Below are positions 19,484-29,931 of a stretch of DNA of 45,942 nt, in pieces. The notes beneath the pieces are model-generated. The model searched no databases. It saw only the letters and a list, made by a program, of their open reading frames with translations, and was not told the origin of the DNA. This stretch comes from a virus. Location: positions 1 to 45,942 of IMG/VR virus record IMGVR_UViG_3300035661_000107; one strand, given 5' to 3'. A program made the position numbers and the translations under genes. The stretch's first letter is position 1; each line of letters opens with the position of its first letter.

Positions 19484-22400
19484 ATGTCAATAATAACAAA
19501 GAAAAGCTCTTTTAATTTAGTCCGTACTAATCCATCATTGACAACTAATATAAAAATAGTATCCGATAATGAAAAAGTGTATCTTGAGTCAATCGATGCA
19601 GATCCACTTCTTTCAAAGTCAATGTACAAAAAATTTGAAGTAACAGGTGGCCTTTATGCAAATGATTTACATAAATTTTATTCACAAGGTGGAAATTTAC
19701 TACCAAAATCAATAGCATATAAAACGTATGAACGTGATGAGTATTATTCCATAAAAGACAGTTATAAATATCAATATGATTTTAACTATGCAATGGGAGT
19801 TGAACGAAAAAAGTCTAGACTTTACACACAAGAGCTTAGTATATTCTCTCCTTTGTGGGTAGAACCAGAATGTTTGCCTGATTATTTTCTAATATTTAGA
19901 CTTAAAGGGCCTATGTCATTAAATGGATTAAATGGTGCTTCTTATGATCAGAATAATCCAATAATTAATGGGGGTATAGACTTAATAAAAGATCCTAGTA
20001 AATTTTTTGAAAACTATATTAAAAATGCAGAAATAATTAAAACATTTGACTTGACTAACAAATCTGCTATAGGCCGTTATATTCGTAATTATACCTTGAA
20101 TTCGTTATTTCCTAAATATTCAATATATGCATCAATTAATAAAAATGATTTAACATATTGGGAAGGTATTTCGTATGACAATAGTGGATTTTGTAAAAAA
20201 TCGCAAAACATATATAAATCTTATACTTTACAAGATAAAACTATAATAGAAAAGGATAGTTTTATTACAAATGGCTTTTATGAAAATGGTGTAGTACATC
20301 CTAATATACTTAATTTAGAATTTTTATTTGATGACTTAACTGTTAAAAATTATGAATTTAATCGTTATTTTGGTTTATATGTTTCTGAAGCAGAAATTGG
20401 CAAATTTAATCTTGATTTAGAAAATACAATAAAAGTAAGTAATTTATTATTAGATCAAAAAATAGTAAATTCAAATATTATAACTAATGACGAAGGTGTT
20501 ATTATAGCAGTTGATGCTAATACTCCAGCTGATAAACTAATAAAATTCGAACCAAATGTTCCTAAATTTCCTTATGTAAAAGATACTAATGGTTTATTTT
20601 ACTCAGTTAATCAACAAACTGATTGGGATTTTGAAATAGGAAATTTTATTAGGTTAAAAAATAATTCTATTAACATAGATAATTTTAGCAATTATGGAAC
20701 TCCTATAAAATATGTAGATATATTTGAATCTACTAAAAAAGGTACTTCTTGTTTTTCTTTTAAAGTAATAGGAAAAGTTTTACCTGGTGACCAAATAAGA
20801 ATAAAATACATTGATGTTACAAATCCTTTATCTTCTAGATATACCATTACTGGTTTAAATTTACCAAATGGTACTAATTCTGGTTTAGGTTTTAGTATAA
20901 ATGGTTCGTCCGTGGATATAGCAACAGCGATTTGTAAATCTATTAACGCAATTAGCGACAATACCAACAAAACACAGCAATTTTATGCAATTAATACAGG
21001 AAACAGAGTGACTGTATTAACAAGAACGCAAAATTCATATTTAAACAATACTAATTATACATTATTTAGTCAAGCTGAAGTATTTCCATTTACAATTCCT
21101 AATGATTATGCTTCGCCTGTTTTCGTAAATAATTATTTAGATATAACAGGTAGCACAAATTATTTAACAGGAAATTTATATTCTTATCATTTTACAGGTG
21201 GTACCGATGACATTAAAGGAAAATTCACTATTAAACAAGAAGATGTTCTTGAATTTAGAGGAACTGATAAAGTTTTTGTTAAAAATTACAAAGACAATAC
21301 TTACCAAGAAATAACAGATTACTCGCCATATATAGATGAACCTGTCAAAAATGGCCGTGGTGAAATTAAAAGTTTTAACAATATAGATGTATACTATAGT
21401 TGTTATTTAGATAATTCAATATTAAGTTTTGGTGTTTCTAAAAAAATAGCATTGTACAATAGAATCAATAATACAAATGGGTATTTGTCATTATTTCCTA
21501 TAAAGGATTTTGATTTTGATTTTTACAATAAAGATTATACTAAAACAGCCGACTCTGATATTTCCAAACTTCTGAATTTTTATAAAACAAATCCTAATAG
21601 TCCTATTTATGGAACATCTGGATCAAATAAAAACGATATTTTAAATACATTATTTGGCCCGGACTGTTCATTTTTATCACAAGGTGGTTATCAAACATTG
21701 TTATCACAAGTAGATGAATTCGATAATTCAATAACAACATTGGATAATGAATATGATAGATTAAAAGAAAATTATTTAAATGAACTTTCTACAGAGTCAA
21801 GGGTAGTTCCATATATTAACAAATGGGTGTATGATAATGATGCAACAGATATAAGAGAAAACAATTATAGGTTAAACACTGACCAATCATTTGGATTTAG
21901 CAATTTTGCCCCTTCTTTCGAAGAGTATTTAAGGAATAAAAATTTCTTTACGCACGAGTGGTATTATTTACAAAAATATCCACCGTACATGACATTTGAT
22001 GAAAAAGTAAATTCATTTTCATATTTCGACGAAGACATAGACGAGGCTCTTTTAAAAGACGTCAACAATGATTATTTTTCTTCTTATTTTACTAGAAATT
22101 CTATAGGAGGCACTTCAGTAAGTAATAGTTTTAAATACTCTATTTTTGAAAATGGTAGTGATTCAACTTATGCAGAAACTATGTTTAGAGGAGTAAAATT
22201 AATAGTTAAAGACAGGTATGAGTATTCTAACATAAATTATAATATCAATTCATTAAAATTTTTAAACAATACAATTTACAATAACTATAAATTTTCTGCT
22301 GTTTTAACATATTCAGAAATTGGCACTGAATTATTATTTATTAAAAATGATAAATTTAAAACTATTACATTGTTAATAAAAGCTAAATTAGATGGACCTT

Positions 22401-24169
22401 TTTTCCAAAGTGGTTCTACTAAATTTATAGATAGAGCTCATTTGTATACTATTAAAGACATTTATAAAATAGGAACAACTTCAAATTCACTTGAATTCGA
22501 TGATAAAATTTTAACAGGACACATTAATAAAATAACATATACTCAAGTAGGAAATGGCGCGGTTGAATGGCATGTTTTTGCCGAAAAAGATTTAACAGGA
22601 CTTCTTCCTAATTTTAAAAATCAATTAGCAGTTAATGAATTAGGGTTATATAATGACATATTTATACAAGCTGTAGATAGAATTAATAGTTTTGTTAAAT
22701 ATATTAAATTTATTGGTATAAAAAATATAACTTCAAATTCATTTGATTGCACTGATATTAAATATAGCATAGATGGGACTAACCCAGAAAATTTTTTAAT
22801 AAAATTATTAGCACAAGCAAGTGATAAAATAGAATTAAACCTATTAGATAATGACTATGATAATGTAATAGTTAGTCCATATAATTCATTTCCAGTGGGA
22901 CAGCGTTTTCCTAAAATGATTAGCTCCCAAATGTCGGGTAATACTTTTGTTTTATCTAGCATGAAAAAGTTGTTTTGGCAAAATCCTATATACAAATCAG
23001 GTGGTTATAATGGATTGGAATCTACTATTGAAGAAATATCATTTGCTTCTATAGCTGATAAAATTAACAATGGAAGCCCTGATGTAAAATATATAGAAGT
23101 TGATACTAATGGAAATACTCTTTTAAATACATTTTGTATAGAATTAGTCAAACCAGAACAAGCAATAGTTTCAACATATTTACGAGCCCAAAATTTAACT
23201 AAACAATTTTCTAATTTACAAAATTATATCGGAAAATTAGGATATGAAGTTGTTCAAACAGACAGAACTACTATTAGTCCTATAAACAGGCAAAAAGGTG
23301 GATTTAATCCTAGAACAATTAATTTAATTAATTTCATAGACAGAGACCCTAACTTGTTATATCAAAATATAGAATTGTCATTAGACAAGTCGTTTGGTAT
23401 TATTAAAAATTTGTATTATAATAAAGTAAACATAGAAAATGCTAATAATATTTTAAAAATTAAAGATGACAACACTTCATATCCATTGATAGGTGAAATT
23501 GCTATTGACAAAAAAGATTATTTTATATTCAATTCATCATTTGATCCTGCTTTTTATGTTAAAAATTTAACCCCCGTCTCTTATTCATTTGTTTCAGGAC
23601 AAGCTGAAATGAAAGAATTTAAAACATTTTTTGGTTCTAAAATTCTTTCAATTCCTAGTAATATCAAAATGCAATTATTTGACGGTTATATAGAGCTAAC
23701 AGATTTAGGTAAATTATCAAATATAAGTAATGTAGAACAAAAAATAGTTAAGTCTATAGATGTTGTCAAATCAAATAAAATACTAACATTAAATGTTTTT
23801 ACTGATGAACTTTTAAAAAAGTATTTTATTAATGATGGTATAATAAATCAATTTCAAATATATTTAGACCCTAGTTATTCTAATAGCAAAAATATAGTTG
23901 AAATGACAAATAATTATATAAAAGAGAACATACTCGACAAATATATAATAAAAGCTATAAATTTTTGGGAGAAATTTATACCTAAAGGAGTTTCCTATAA
24001 CATCATAGAACTTAATATGACGGATAGTGAAAAAATACTTAATGGATATGTTGAAAGTAAAAGTTTTTCAGTTCAATATACATCTGATTTAAATTTTGAT
24101 TTAAAATATAATATACCTTTAGATAAAAATTATTCAATTGCCTTTACAATAGAATTAGAAAAAAAATAA
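19484..24169 (+). CDS. Giant virion structural protein (1561 residues)
   Basis: This is the largest gene of the window. The N-terminus (KSSFNLVRTNPSLTTNIKIV, then VYLESIDADPLLSKSMYKKF) and the aromatic-rich stretch around residues 80-130 (YELSIFSPLWVEPECLPDYF type) look like a conserved structural family, but I cannot name a T4 equivalent. Composition is Asn/Lys/Ile-rich with many aromatic residues, and no catalytic motif, signal peptide or coiled coil is obvious. It is followed six bases later by the collagen-like fibre gene. A baseplate rim or long-fibre attachment role is a guess from context. Confidence 0.55.
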   Translation: MSIITKKSSFNLVRTNPSLTTNIKIVSDNEKVYLESIDADPLLSKSMYKKFEVTGGLYANDLHKFYSQGGNLLPKSIAYKTYERDEYYSIKDSYKYQYDFNYAMGVERKKSRLYTQELSIFSPLWVEPECLPDYFLIFRLKGPMSLNGLNGASYDQNNPIINGGIDLIKDPSKFFENYIKNAEIIKTFDLTNKSAIGRYIRNYTLNSLFPKYSIYASINKNDLTYWEGISYDNSGFCKKSQNIYKSYTLQDKTIIEKDSFITNGFYENGVVHPNILNLEFLFDDLTVKNYEFNRYFGLYVSEAEIGKFNLDLENTIKVSNLLLDQKIVNSNIITNDEGVIIAVDANTPADKLIKFEPNVPKFPYVKDTNGLFYSVNQQTDWDFEIGNFIRLKNNSINIDNFSNYGTPIKYVDIFESTKKGTSCFSFKVIGKVLPGDQIRIKYIDVTNPLSSRYTITGLNLPNGTNSGLGFSINGSSVDIATAICKSINAISDNTNKTQQFYAINTGNRVTVLTRTQNSYLNNTNYTLFSQAEVFPFTIPNDYASPVFVNNYLDITGSTNYLTGNLYSYHFTGGTDDIKGKFTIKQEDVLEFRGTDKVFVKNYKDNTYQEITDYSPYIDEPVKNGRGEIKSFNNIDVYYSCYLDNSILSFGVSKKIALYNRINNTNGYLSLFPIKDFDFDFYNKDYTKTADSDISKLLNFYKTNPNSPIYGTSGSNKNDILNTLFGPDCSFLSQGGYQTLLSQVDEFDNSITTLDNEYDRLKENYLNELSTESRVVPYINKWVYDNDATDIRENNYRLNTDQSFGFSNFAPSFEEYLRNKNFFTHEWYYLQKYPPYMTFDEKVNSFSYFDEDIDEALLKDVNNDYFSSYFTRNSIGGTSVSNSFKYSIFENGSDSTYAETMFRGVKLIVKDRYEYSNINYNINSLKFLNNTIYNNYKFSAVLTYSEIGTELLFIKNDKFKTITLLIKAKLDGPFFQSGSTKFIDRAHLYTIKDIYKIGTTSNSLEFDDKILTGHINKITYTQVGNGAVEWHVFAEKDLTGLLPNFKNQLAVNELGLYNDIFIQAVDRINSFVKYIKFIGIKNITSNSFDCTDIKYSIDGTNPENFLIKLLAQASDKIELNLLDNDYDNVIVSPYNSFPVGQRFPKMISSQMSGNTFVLSSMKKLFWQNPIYKSGGYNGLESTIEEISFASIADKINNGSPDVKYIEVDTNGNTLLNTFCIELVKPEQAIVSTYLRAQNLTKQFSNLQNYIGKLGYEVVQTDRTTISPINRQKGGFNPRTINLINFIDRDPNLLYQNIELSLDKSFGIIKNLYYNKVNIENANNILKIKDDNTSYPLIGEIAIDKKDYFIFNSSFDPAFYVKNLTPVSYSFVSGQAEMKEFKTFFGSKILSIPSNIKMQLFDGYIELTDLGKLSNISNVEQKIVKSIDVVKSNKILTLNVFTDELLKKYFINDGIINQFQIYLDPSYSNSKNIVEMTNNYIKENILDKYIIKAINFWEKFIPKGVSYNIIELNMTDSEKILNGYVESKSFSVQYTSDLNFDLKYNIPLDKNYSIAFTIELEKK

Positions 24170-24175
24170 TAAATA

Positions 24176-26503
24176 ATGCCAATAATAATTAAAGACTTAG
24201 TTTCTTCCGATATAGTCGGTGCATCTGGTTCATTTATGAATTTGATAGACAAAATTAATTTCAATTTTGACCAGATTATAATTAACGGCGGTGGTCCTAT
24301 TGGATTACCTGGTCCTAAAGGGGATATAGGATTACCTGGTCCTGCTGGTGGACGTGGAAACTTTTGGTTTGCTGGTTCAACGCCTCCAATGCATGGAGAT
24401 AATAATGAAGTTTTAATAGATGGTGATAAGTTTATTGGAATAGATGGATTTATAAAAAGCTATAGTGGTTCTTCTTGGATAGTAACTTCTGTTAATTTAA
24501 TGGGGGCTACTGGAAACACGGGTGCAACCGGTAAAAATGGGTATTCTGGTGGATATGAGGTCTACCAAGGCTATCCTAATCTAGGATATGGTATAACTTT
24601 ATCCGGTGGAGTTGCTTTAGGTTCAACAGGTTTAACTGGCGAGTCAAGTTCTTATCCTAATTTTATAACAACTACCAATCATAGAAACACTATTTTGGTA
24701 GGTGACCAGCTTTGGTCAATGAACAATTTTAAAAATTTCGGTGTAGTTTACGCTCGTGGTAATTATTTTGGTGTTGGTACAGGTATAAGTACTCCTAAAT
24801 TAGTATTAGTACAAGAAACAGTAGAAGATTCTTCTAATTTTTTATTATCATTTGGGGCATATGGTTTAACAGCTGGTGCTATTAGTAACGCTTCATATGG
24901 TTTTAATACATTAGGTGGAACTGCTGATTTTTTAGATTTTATAAATATTGGTTTTAAAAATATGCCTATAGTAGGTGGTAGTAATTATGGAACTCATTTT
25001 AAAGTTATTTCAAATACAATACCAGTTGATATTGAAGTAGGTGCATTTAATCCAACTCCTTCTAAAAAACCTGCTGACTTTAATTTAACAGCAAATAATA
25101 TATTCCTTAATACTTGGGGAGGTACTATTAATTTAACGTCGGACACTACTATTACTGGTTCTATAAGTGCCACTGTTATGTCTTCTTTCCCGGGTGGTAT
25201 TAACGTTGGAACTGCAATAAATTCAAGTGTTAACAATAATTTCGTAAAAATATCTAATGAATTAGATAATACTAGATTAGCTTTGTATGTTTCGTCCGAC
25301 AAGGGTGACAATGATGCAATACAAGCAGTTGCAAATGGAAATGGGGTAACAATACGTGCTATTTCTACTGGAATAAATGGAACAGCTATAAAAGCTGAAG
25401 GTAAAACAAACTTAGACGGAACTTTATTTGTTTCCGGTTTATCTACTTTTAGTGCTGGTTTAAATTCTTCAGGTGGTATATTTACGGGAAGTCCATTATA
25501 TAGTGGCTATAGTGCTATTTTTATGGCTGCTGCTGCATTTAATGCTGGTTTAACTGCATCTAGTGTATTTATAGCTGGAACAAGCACATATAATGGATTA
25601 GCAACCTTTAACAGTGGATTTGTTACTTCTTCTGCTACTTTTACAGGAACTAGCATTCACAATGGATTAGCTTCTTTTAATAGTGGTTTAAATGCATCTT
25701 CTGCTACTTTTACAGGAACTAGCATTCACAATGGATTAGCTTCTTTTAATAGTGGTTTAAATGCATCTTCTGCTACTTTTAATGGAATTTCTACTTTTAA
25801 CGGAAATGCTACATTTAATTCAGGTTTAACAGCTACAGCGGTTAATGTAGGCACTGGAAGAATTAAACAAAATGGATCAGAAATAGCACCAAAAGGAGAA
25901 ATAATAATGTGGTATGGTAATACATTAGCATCTATTCCATATGGATATGTTTTTTGTGGTAAATGGTACGTTGGATTTTCGTCTCAATATGACACTAATG
26001 GTGACTCTATAAATGCAGGTCCTCTCGGGACAACTTCTTATGCAGCTGTTAAAGCCGACCTAGACACATATTTTAATAATCTATATGGTCAATCATTAAC
26101 ATTAAGTAATGATGCTATAGGTAATTTAATATTTTGGTACATAACATTTAGTGGAAATACTATTTTAGGTATAACAATTCCTGATTTAAGTGGATTGTTT
26201 TTACCACAATCAGGTTATAGAGGAGGGCTTCCTAATTATCATTCTGGGGATACAGGCGGACTTGACTCTGTAAAATTAACATCGGCACAGTCAGGATTAG
26301 TAGATCACACACATAATGTTACAATAGTTGGTGAAAATAATGGTTATACTTATGTTGGAAATGGATCTAGCTCTGGTACTTTATATTCTGGTGCACATCC
26401 AATAACAACAAATGGAGTTAATGGTGGTGCACAAGATGCATATGAATCACATGAAAACCGTCCACCTTTTAAAACAGTAACATATTTAATTAGAGTTGTA
26501 TAA
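24176..26503 (+). CDS. Collagen-like tail fibre with C-terminal collar domain
   Basis: The protein has 775 residues. Gly-X-Y collagen-like stretches occur near residues 40-60 (GPIGLPGPKGDIGLPGPAGG) and 110-125 (GATGNTGATGKNG). Residues ~400-560 are a shaft of 23-residue beta repeats. The end is a phage collar domain: KGEIIMWYGNTLASIPYGYVF, then IPDLSGLFLPQSGY, the DHTHN pair of histidines, and a terminal ENRPPFKTVTYLIRV. Such a domain is found in T4 gp12-type short fibres and other receptor-binding proteins. It would trimerise and bind a host surface sugar or protein. The repeats offer a route to length variation by recombination. Confidence 0.85.
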   Translation: MPIIIKDLVSSDIVGASGSFMNLIDKINFNFDQIIINGGGPIGLPGPKGDIGLPGPAGGRGNFWFAGSTPPMHGDNNEVLIDGDKFIGIDGFIKSYSGSSWIVTSVNLMGATGNTGATGKNGYSGGYEVYQGYPNLGYGITLSGGVALGSTGLTGESSSYPNFITTTNHRNTILVGDQLWSMNNFKNFGVVYARGNYFGVGTGISTPKLVLVQETVEDSSNFLLSFGAYGLTAGAISNASYGFNTLGGTADFLDFINIGFKNMPIVGGSNYGTHFKVISNTIPVDIEVGAFNPTPSKKPADFNLTANNIFLNTWGGTINLTSDTTITGSISATVMSSFPGGINVGTAINSSVNNNFVKISNELDNTRLALYVSSDKGDNDAIQAVANGNGVTIRAISTGINGTAIKAEGKTNLDGTLFVSGLSTFSAGLNSSGGIFTGSPLYSGYSAIFMAAAAFNAGLTASSVFIAGTSTYNGLATFNSGFVTSSATFTGTSIHNGLASFNSGLNASSATFTGTSIHNGLASFNSGLNASSATFNGISTFNGNATFNSGLTATAVNVGTGRIKQNGSEIAPKGEIIMWYGNTLASIPYGYVFCGKWYVGFSSQYDTNGDSINAGPLGTTSYAAVKADLDTYFNNLYGQSLTLSNDAIGNLIFWYITFSGNTILGITIPDLSGLFLPQSGYRGGLPNYHSGDTGGLDSVKLTSAQSGLVDHTHNVTIVGENNGYTYVGNGSSSGTLYSGAHPITTNGVNGGAQDAYESHENRPPFKTVTYLIRVV
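25562..25837 (+). repeat. 69-base tandem repeats in fibre gene
   Basis: Four in-frame units of 69 bases start at 25562, 25631, 25700 and 25769. Units two and three (25631-25699 and 25700-25768) appear identical; the outer two are diverged. Each encodes a 23-residue shaft repeat of the type SSATFTGTSIHNGLASFNSG. Confidence 0.9.
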
Positions 26504-26519
26504 ACAAAAAAACATATAA

Positions 26520-29009
26520 ATGTCACAATCATCAAAATTTTATCAATTAACTTCTTCAATTTTGTTGGAGTATATATATGCAGATCAGTACAATCTTTCA
26601 ACACAAAGAATTTCTACTGATGATGCTCCTATTTATTTGTATAATGATAATTTGAATTCAAACGTAGTTTATAATTTACGAGGTACAGGTTCTAATCAAG
26701 ACAGAACTTACTTACGTGATGTTAACAATAAAATAAAAAGACTTCGTAATGTTTTTCCAGCAGGAAATTTATTAACATTGGTTAATCAATATCCTGTTTA
26801 TGAAACAATTAGACTTCATTTAGTTCAAGGATTTAATTTTGAAGGATATAAAGGATTTGATTTAAATGCTAAAATTTTAACTAACAAAGGAACGGAAATT
26901 AATCTTTTGAAATTTGTTTGCTATTCCACTGATTCATATGAAACTATGAATCCATCTCCATTTATGATGGGTGGTAAATATTATGCTTCTTATATTGATT
27001 TAAAAATACTTTCTACTTATAATTTAGCGTATGACTATTACAGTGGTAACGATACTTCTGTTGTTGATGCAATATCACAAAATAATGGAATTAAAAAAGA
27101 CCAATTTATTCAATTTAATTTCAATTGGATAAGTGCAAAAGAAAACTTTGCAGGAGTAGACTATGCGTACGAGGCAGAGTCTATTAATTTTGATATAATA
27201 GCACAAGATCAATATGAACAAATAACTGCAACTATTCTAGAGTCACCAGATTTTGATTACATAGAATATTATGCGTCATATAAAGGTTCAATTATTGATT
27301 CTTTTATAAATGATATGAATTCTAATGGATATGACTATATTGTTTTACACAGTTTAATTGTTTCAGAATTTATTAATACATTTGGTTCTGAACCTTACTG
27401 GTTAGTAACAGATAATTTAGAAATATCCCAAACTGAAAATTTTGGTGATGCAAATGTATTTAGGCCTATTATTAAAAATGCCAATGCAATGGCATATCGT
27501 ATCGACTATATTGCTAGGCTTTATAATAGAAATGATAATACTCAAATTTGGAAACGTTCTTCTTTAATATCTTATGATGTTACTAAATATGGAAGGAAGT
27601 TAGACTCTATAAAATTATTAGATAATCCTATACAAAATATAATTTATAACAAAAAAGTAGTTAAAGAAGTAACTATAAATAGAATAAGTGATAATATAGG
27701 AGTTAATACACAATTTGTTACAGTTCCTGTTTCAAATAATAATATAGTAGTTAATGCTAAAAATGTTGATACTCTCTCATCTAATTTGTTAAATGGTAAT
27801 AGCTTATTTGATATTAACAATACTTATGCAGATGGATTAGCTAAAATAATAATAACCAACGTTGCTTCTTATTTAAAATTTACTATTTATGAATATGTTA
27901 ATGGTAATTTACAAGGTTCCGATGTTTCAGCACTTGGTGATGCATATATTTCATTTTTGACTGATAAAGGAACTTATTTTGATATAATAGAATTTAAAGA
28001 TCCTACGATAAATAAATCAAAAGGAGAACTTTTATTTAGAATTTCAGAAATCGATTCAAACAAAGTACTAACATTCGCTAATAGACAATTTAGTATTTAT
28101 TTCAAAAATACAAAAAAAGAAAAAACTGTTAAGTGTCATGGTACATACTATAGTCAAAAGGAATGGACTTCTTTGTTAGAGTCAGAAACTTCAGAAAAAT
28201 TAAAAAACAGTTTAGTACACGCTAATTCTGTTATAACAGATTTAACTACCCAAATAAACCAATTAAAAATAGATTTGGCTAACACTATAATTGAAAAAAA
28301 TAAAATACTTAGCGATTATAATAATGAAAATATAGCAGATGGAACATTTATTGCACAATTGCAAAATCAAATTAAGTCAAATAGCACAACAATAAGCGAT
28401 CAAGCAGCAAAAATAGCAGAATTAACTAAAAAATTATCGGATATTTCTAATTCCGCAAATGATATAATAATATCACCAACAAAACAAGTTATTCCTGTAA
28501 CAAATCAAACAATTCCAACTGTCATAACAGTAAATACTAATACAAAATCTGGGGGTGGAGGATGTCCTACTCCAGATATGTTAATTCAAACAGACTCTAA
28601 TGAATGGGTTCTTGCTGAATACTTAAGAGTTGGAGATAAAGTTTTAACTATACATGAAATAACAGAAAAACTAGATTTTTACGAAGTTTCTTATGTAAAT
28701 AAATTAATTCAACCTATATTACAATTTACAATAGACGATAAAATTATTAAAGTATCTGAATCTCATAAATTTTTAACACCTAAAGGATTTATAGAAGCAA
28801 TTGATTTAAATCCTGGTGATGAAATTCGTACGTTAAATGGCACTTCTAAAATTAAGTCTATAGATGCTATCGAAGATGGTGAAGTTATGAAAATAGAAAT
28901 AAAGGATGCCCACACTTATATAGTAGATGGATTTATTTCGCACAATAAACAATTAGCAGATACTATAAACGAAGGTTCTTCTATAAGAAATACTAAAATG
29001 ATAGAATAA
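26520..29009 (+). CDS. Structural protein with coiled coil and C-terminal Hint (intein-like) domain
   Basis: The protein has 829 residues. The first ~530 are a beta-rich structural region; residues ~560-650 form a coiled coil (LTTQINQLKIDLANTIIEK and later heptads). A Gly-rich linker (SGGGG) then leads into a Hint domain from Cys682 (CPTPDMLIQT) to His808-Asn809, with an SESH block-B histidine and the block AHTYIVDGFISHN. The next residue is Lys810, not Cys/Ser/Thr, and only 20 residues follow. Normal splicing is therefore unlikely, and the domain resembles bacterial intein-like (BIL) modules that cleave or rearrange. The gene sits after the fibre gene, so the product is probably a virion fibre or baseplate protein that is processed. 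Confidence 0.75.
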   Translation: MSQSSKFYQLTSSILLEYIYADQYNLSTQRISTDDAPIYLYNDNLNSNVVYNLRGTGSNQDRTYLRDVNNKIKRLRNVFPAGNLLTLVNQYPVYETIRLHLVQGFNFEGYKGFDLNAKILTNKGTEINLLKFVCYSTDSYETMNPSPFMMGGKYYASYIDLKILSTYNLAYDYYSGNDTSVVDAISQNNGIKKDQFIQFNFNWISAKENFAGVDYAYEAESINFDIIAQDQYEQITATILESPDFDYIEYYASYKGSIIDSFINDMNSNGYDYIVLHSLIVSEFINTFGSEPYWLVTDNLEISQTENFGDANVFRPIIKNANAMAYRIDYIARLYNRNDNTQIWKRSSLISYDVTKYGRKLDSIKLLDNPIQNIIYNKKVVKEVTINRISDNIGVNTQFVTVPVSNNNIVVNAKNVDTLSSNLLNGNSLFDINNTYADGLAKIIITNVASYLKFTIYEYVNGNLQGSDVSALGDAYISFLTDKGTYFDIIEFKDPTINKSKGELLFRISEIDSNKVLTFANRQFSIYFKNTKKEKTVKCHGTYYSQKEWTSLLESETSEKLKNSLVHANSVITDLTTQINQLKIDLANTIIEKNKILSDYNNENIADGTFIAQLQNQIKSNSTTISDQAAKIAELTKKLSDISNSANDIIISPTKQVIPVTNQTIPTVITVNTNTKSGGGGCPTPDMLIQTDSNEWVLAEYLRVGDKVLTIHEITEKLDFYEVSYVNKLIQPILQFTIDDKIIKVSESHKFLTPKGFIEAIDLNPGDEIRTLNGTSKIKSIDAIEDGEVMKIEIKDAHTYIVDGFISHNKQLADTINEGSSIRNTKMIE
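28563..28946 (+). other. Hint/BIL-like domain within structural gene
   Basis: This segment encodes residues 682-809: nucleophile Cys first, Ser-Glu-Ser-His in the block-B position, and a terminal Ser-His-Asn followed by Lys. These are the self-cleavage residues of the intein fold without the downstream nucleophile. Confidence 0.8.
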
Positions 29010-29010
29010 T

Positions 29011-29577
29011 ATGATACTAGGAAACAGAAATGATCTTTTTAAAATAGAATTGCCTAAAATATTCCTACCTAAGGAAATTAAAGACAAATATTATGATTAT
29101 GTTTTTAGAATGCCAGCAAACATTAGAGATGTTTCAGATCTTATTAATTATTCTATTCAAAGCGTAACAATTCCTAATTTTAACTATGAACCTATAGAAC
29201 AAGTTCAACAAGGAGATGGTGTAAGAAAACATGGTACTACCAAACTTTACAGACAGTCGTTAAACAAAGAAATGTTATTAGATAGGAAGTTTACAATCAC
29301 ATTTCAATTGTTAGATGGAAATATTAATTATTGGATTTTATTAGATACTTTTTTTGCATATTATTCTTTTGAAGAATCGCTAAAATACATACCAGATATT
29401 TCTATTAAGATTTATAATGCTGAAGGATTGCACATGTATAGTGTTATTTTTAAAGATTGTTTGTTTACTTCTGTCGGAGAATACACGTTATCATATTCCG
29501 AAGTAACTCCTGAATTCAAAACATTTGATACCGAATTTAGATTTAACACTATGGATGTTGATTTTGCTAAACAATAA
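29011..29577 (+). CDS. Probable tail tube-related structural protein
   Basis: The protein has 188 residues, about the size of T4 gp19 (163) and other tube-fold proteins. The segment RKFTITFQLLDGNINYWILLDTF followed by aromatic residues, then ISIKIYNAEG and a beta-rich end (EYTLSYSEVTPEF, FDTEFRF), is in keeping with the two-sheet tail tube fold. Its start is one base after the Hint-containing gene stop. It ends the tail module. I cannot tell whether it is the main tube subunit or a tube-initiator/baseplate cap. Confidence 0.4.
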   Translation: MILGNRNDLFKIELPKIFLPKEIKDKYYDYVFRMPANIRDVSDLINYSIQSVTIPNFNYEPIEQVQQGDGVRKHGTTKLYRQSLNKEMLLDRKFTITFQLLDGNINYWILLDTFFAYYSFEESLKYIPDISIKIYNAEGLHMYSVIFKDCLFTSVGEYTLSYSEVTPEFKTFDTEFRFNTMDVDFAKQ

Positions 29578-29582
29578 ACAGA

Positions 29583-29595
29583 AGATATATAAATA
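29583..29595 (+). promoter_or_regulatory. Candidate phage promoter, AGATATATAA element
   Basis: AGATATATAAATA lies directly after the tail module stop, with 15 bases between the 10-mer and the ATG of the first capsid-targeted gene. It contains a perfect TATAAATA, the T4 late promoter box. Confidence 0.6.
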
Positions 29596-29607
29596 AAAAA
29601 AATTAGA

Positions 29608-29931
29608 ATGAAAACTTTTCATGAATATCTGGTAACAGAGTCTTTTACTAAAATGAATAATGGGTTATCTCATAAAGGAGAAGCTAGTTTCGTAATAGGT
29701 TATTTAAATGACTCTAAAGGATTTGCTTTACAATTTTTACCTGACTCAGAAACAAAAGAAAAATATACAACAGATGAATTGATAAAAATAATTAAACATT
29801 CTGTTTTTGATAACCTTCCTTATTTACAAAGAGATTTTTTCAAAGATGAGCCAAATGGTGATGCAGCAGGTATTATTTTTAGATTACAGCCATTCGACTT
29901 TGTAAATTACATTAAAAAAATAACAAAGTAA
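29608..29931 (+). CDS. Putative internal head protein with capsid-targeting peptide
   Basis: This 107-residue protein begins MKTFHEYLVTES. That is very close to the T4 IPIII capsid-targeting start (MKTYQEFIAEA, from memory), which the prohead protease cuts after the Glu. Here the cut would fall between Glu11 and Ser12. The rest is a small mixed alpha/beta protein with no known motif. It is the first of four consecutive genes with this type of N-terminus and has its own candidate late promoter. The inferred role is an internal protein packaged in the head and possibly injected with DNA. Confidence 0.6.
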   Translation: MKTFHEYLVTESFTKMNNGLSHKGEASFVIGYLNDSKGFALQFLPDSETKEKYTTDELIKIIKHSVFDNLPYLQRDFFKDEPNGDAAGIIFRLQPFDFVNYIKKITK

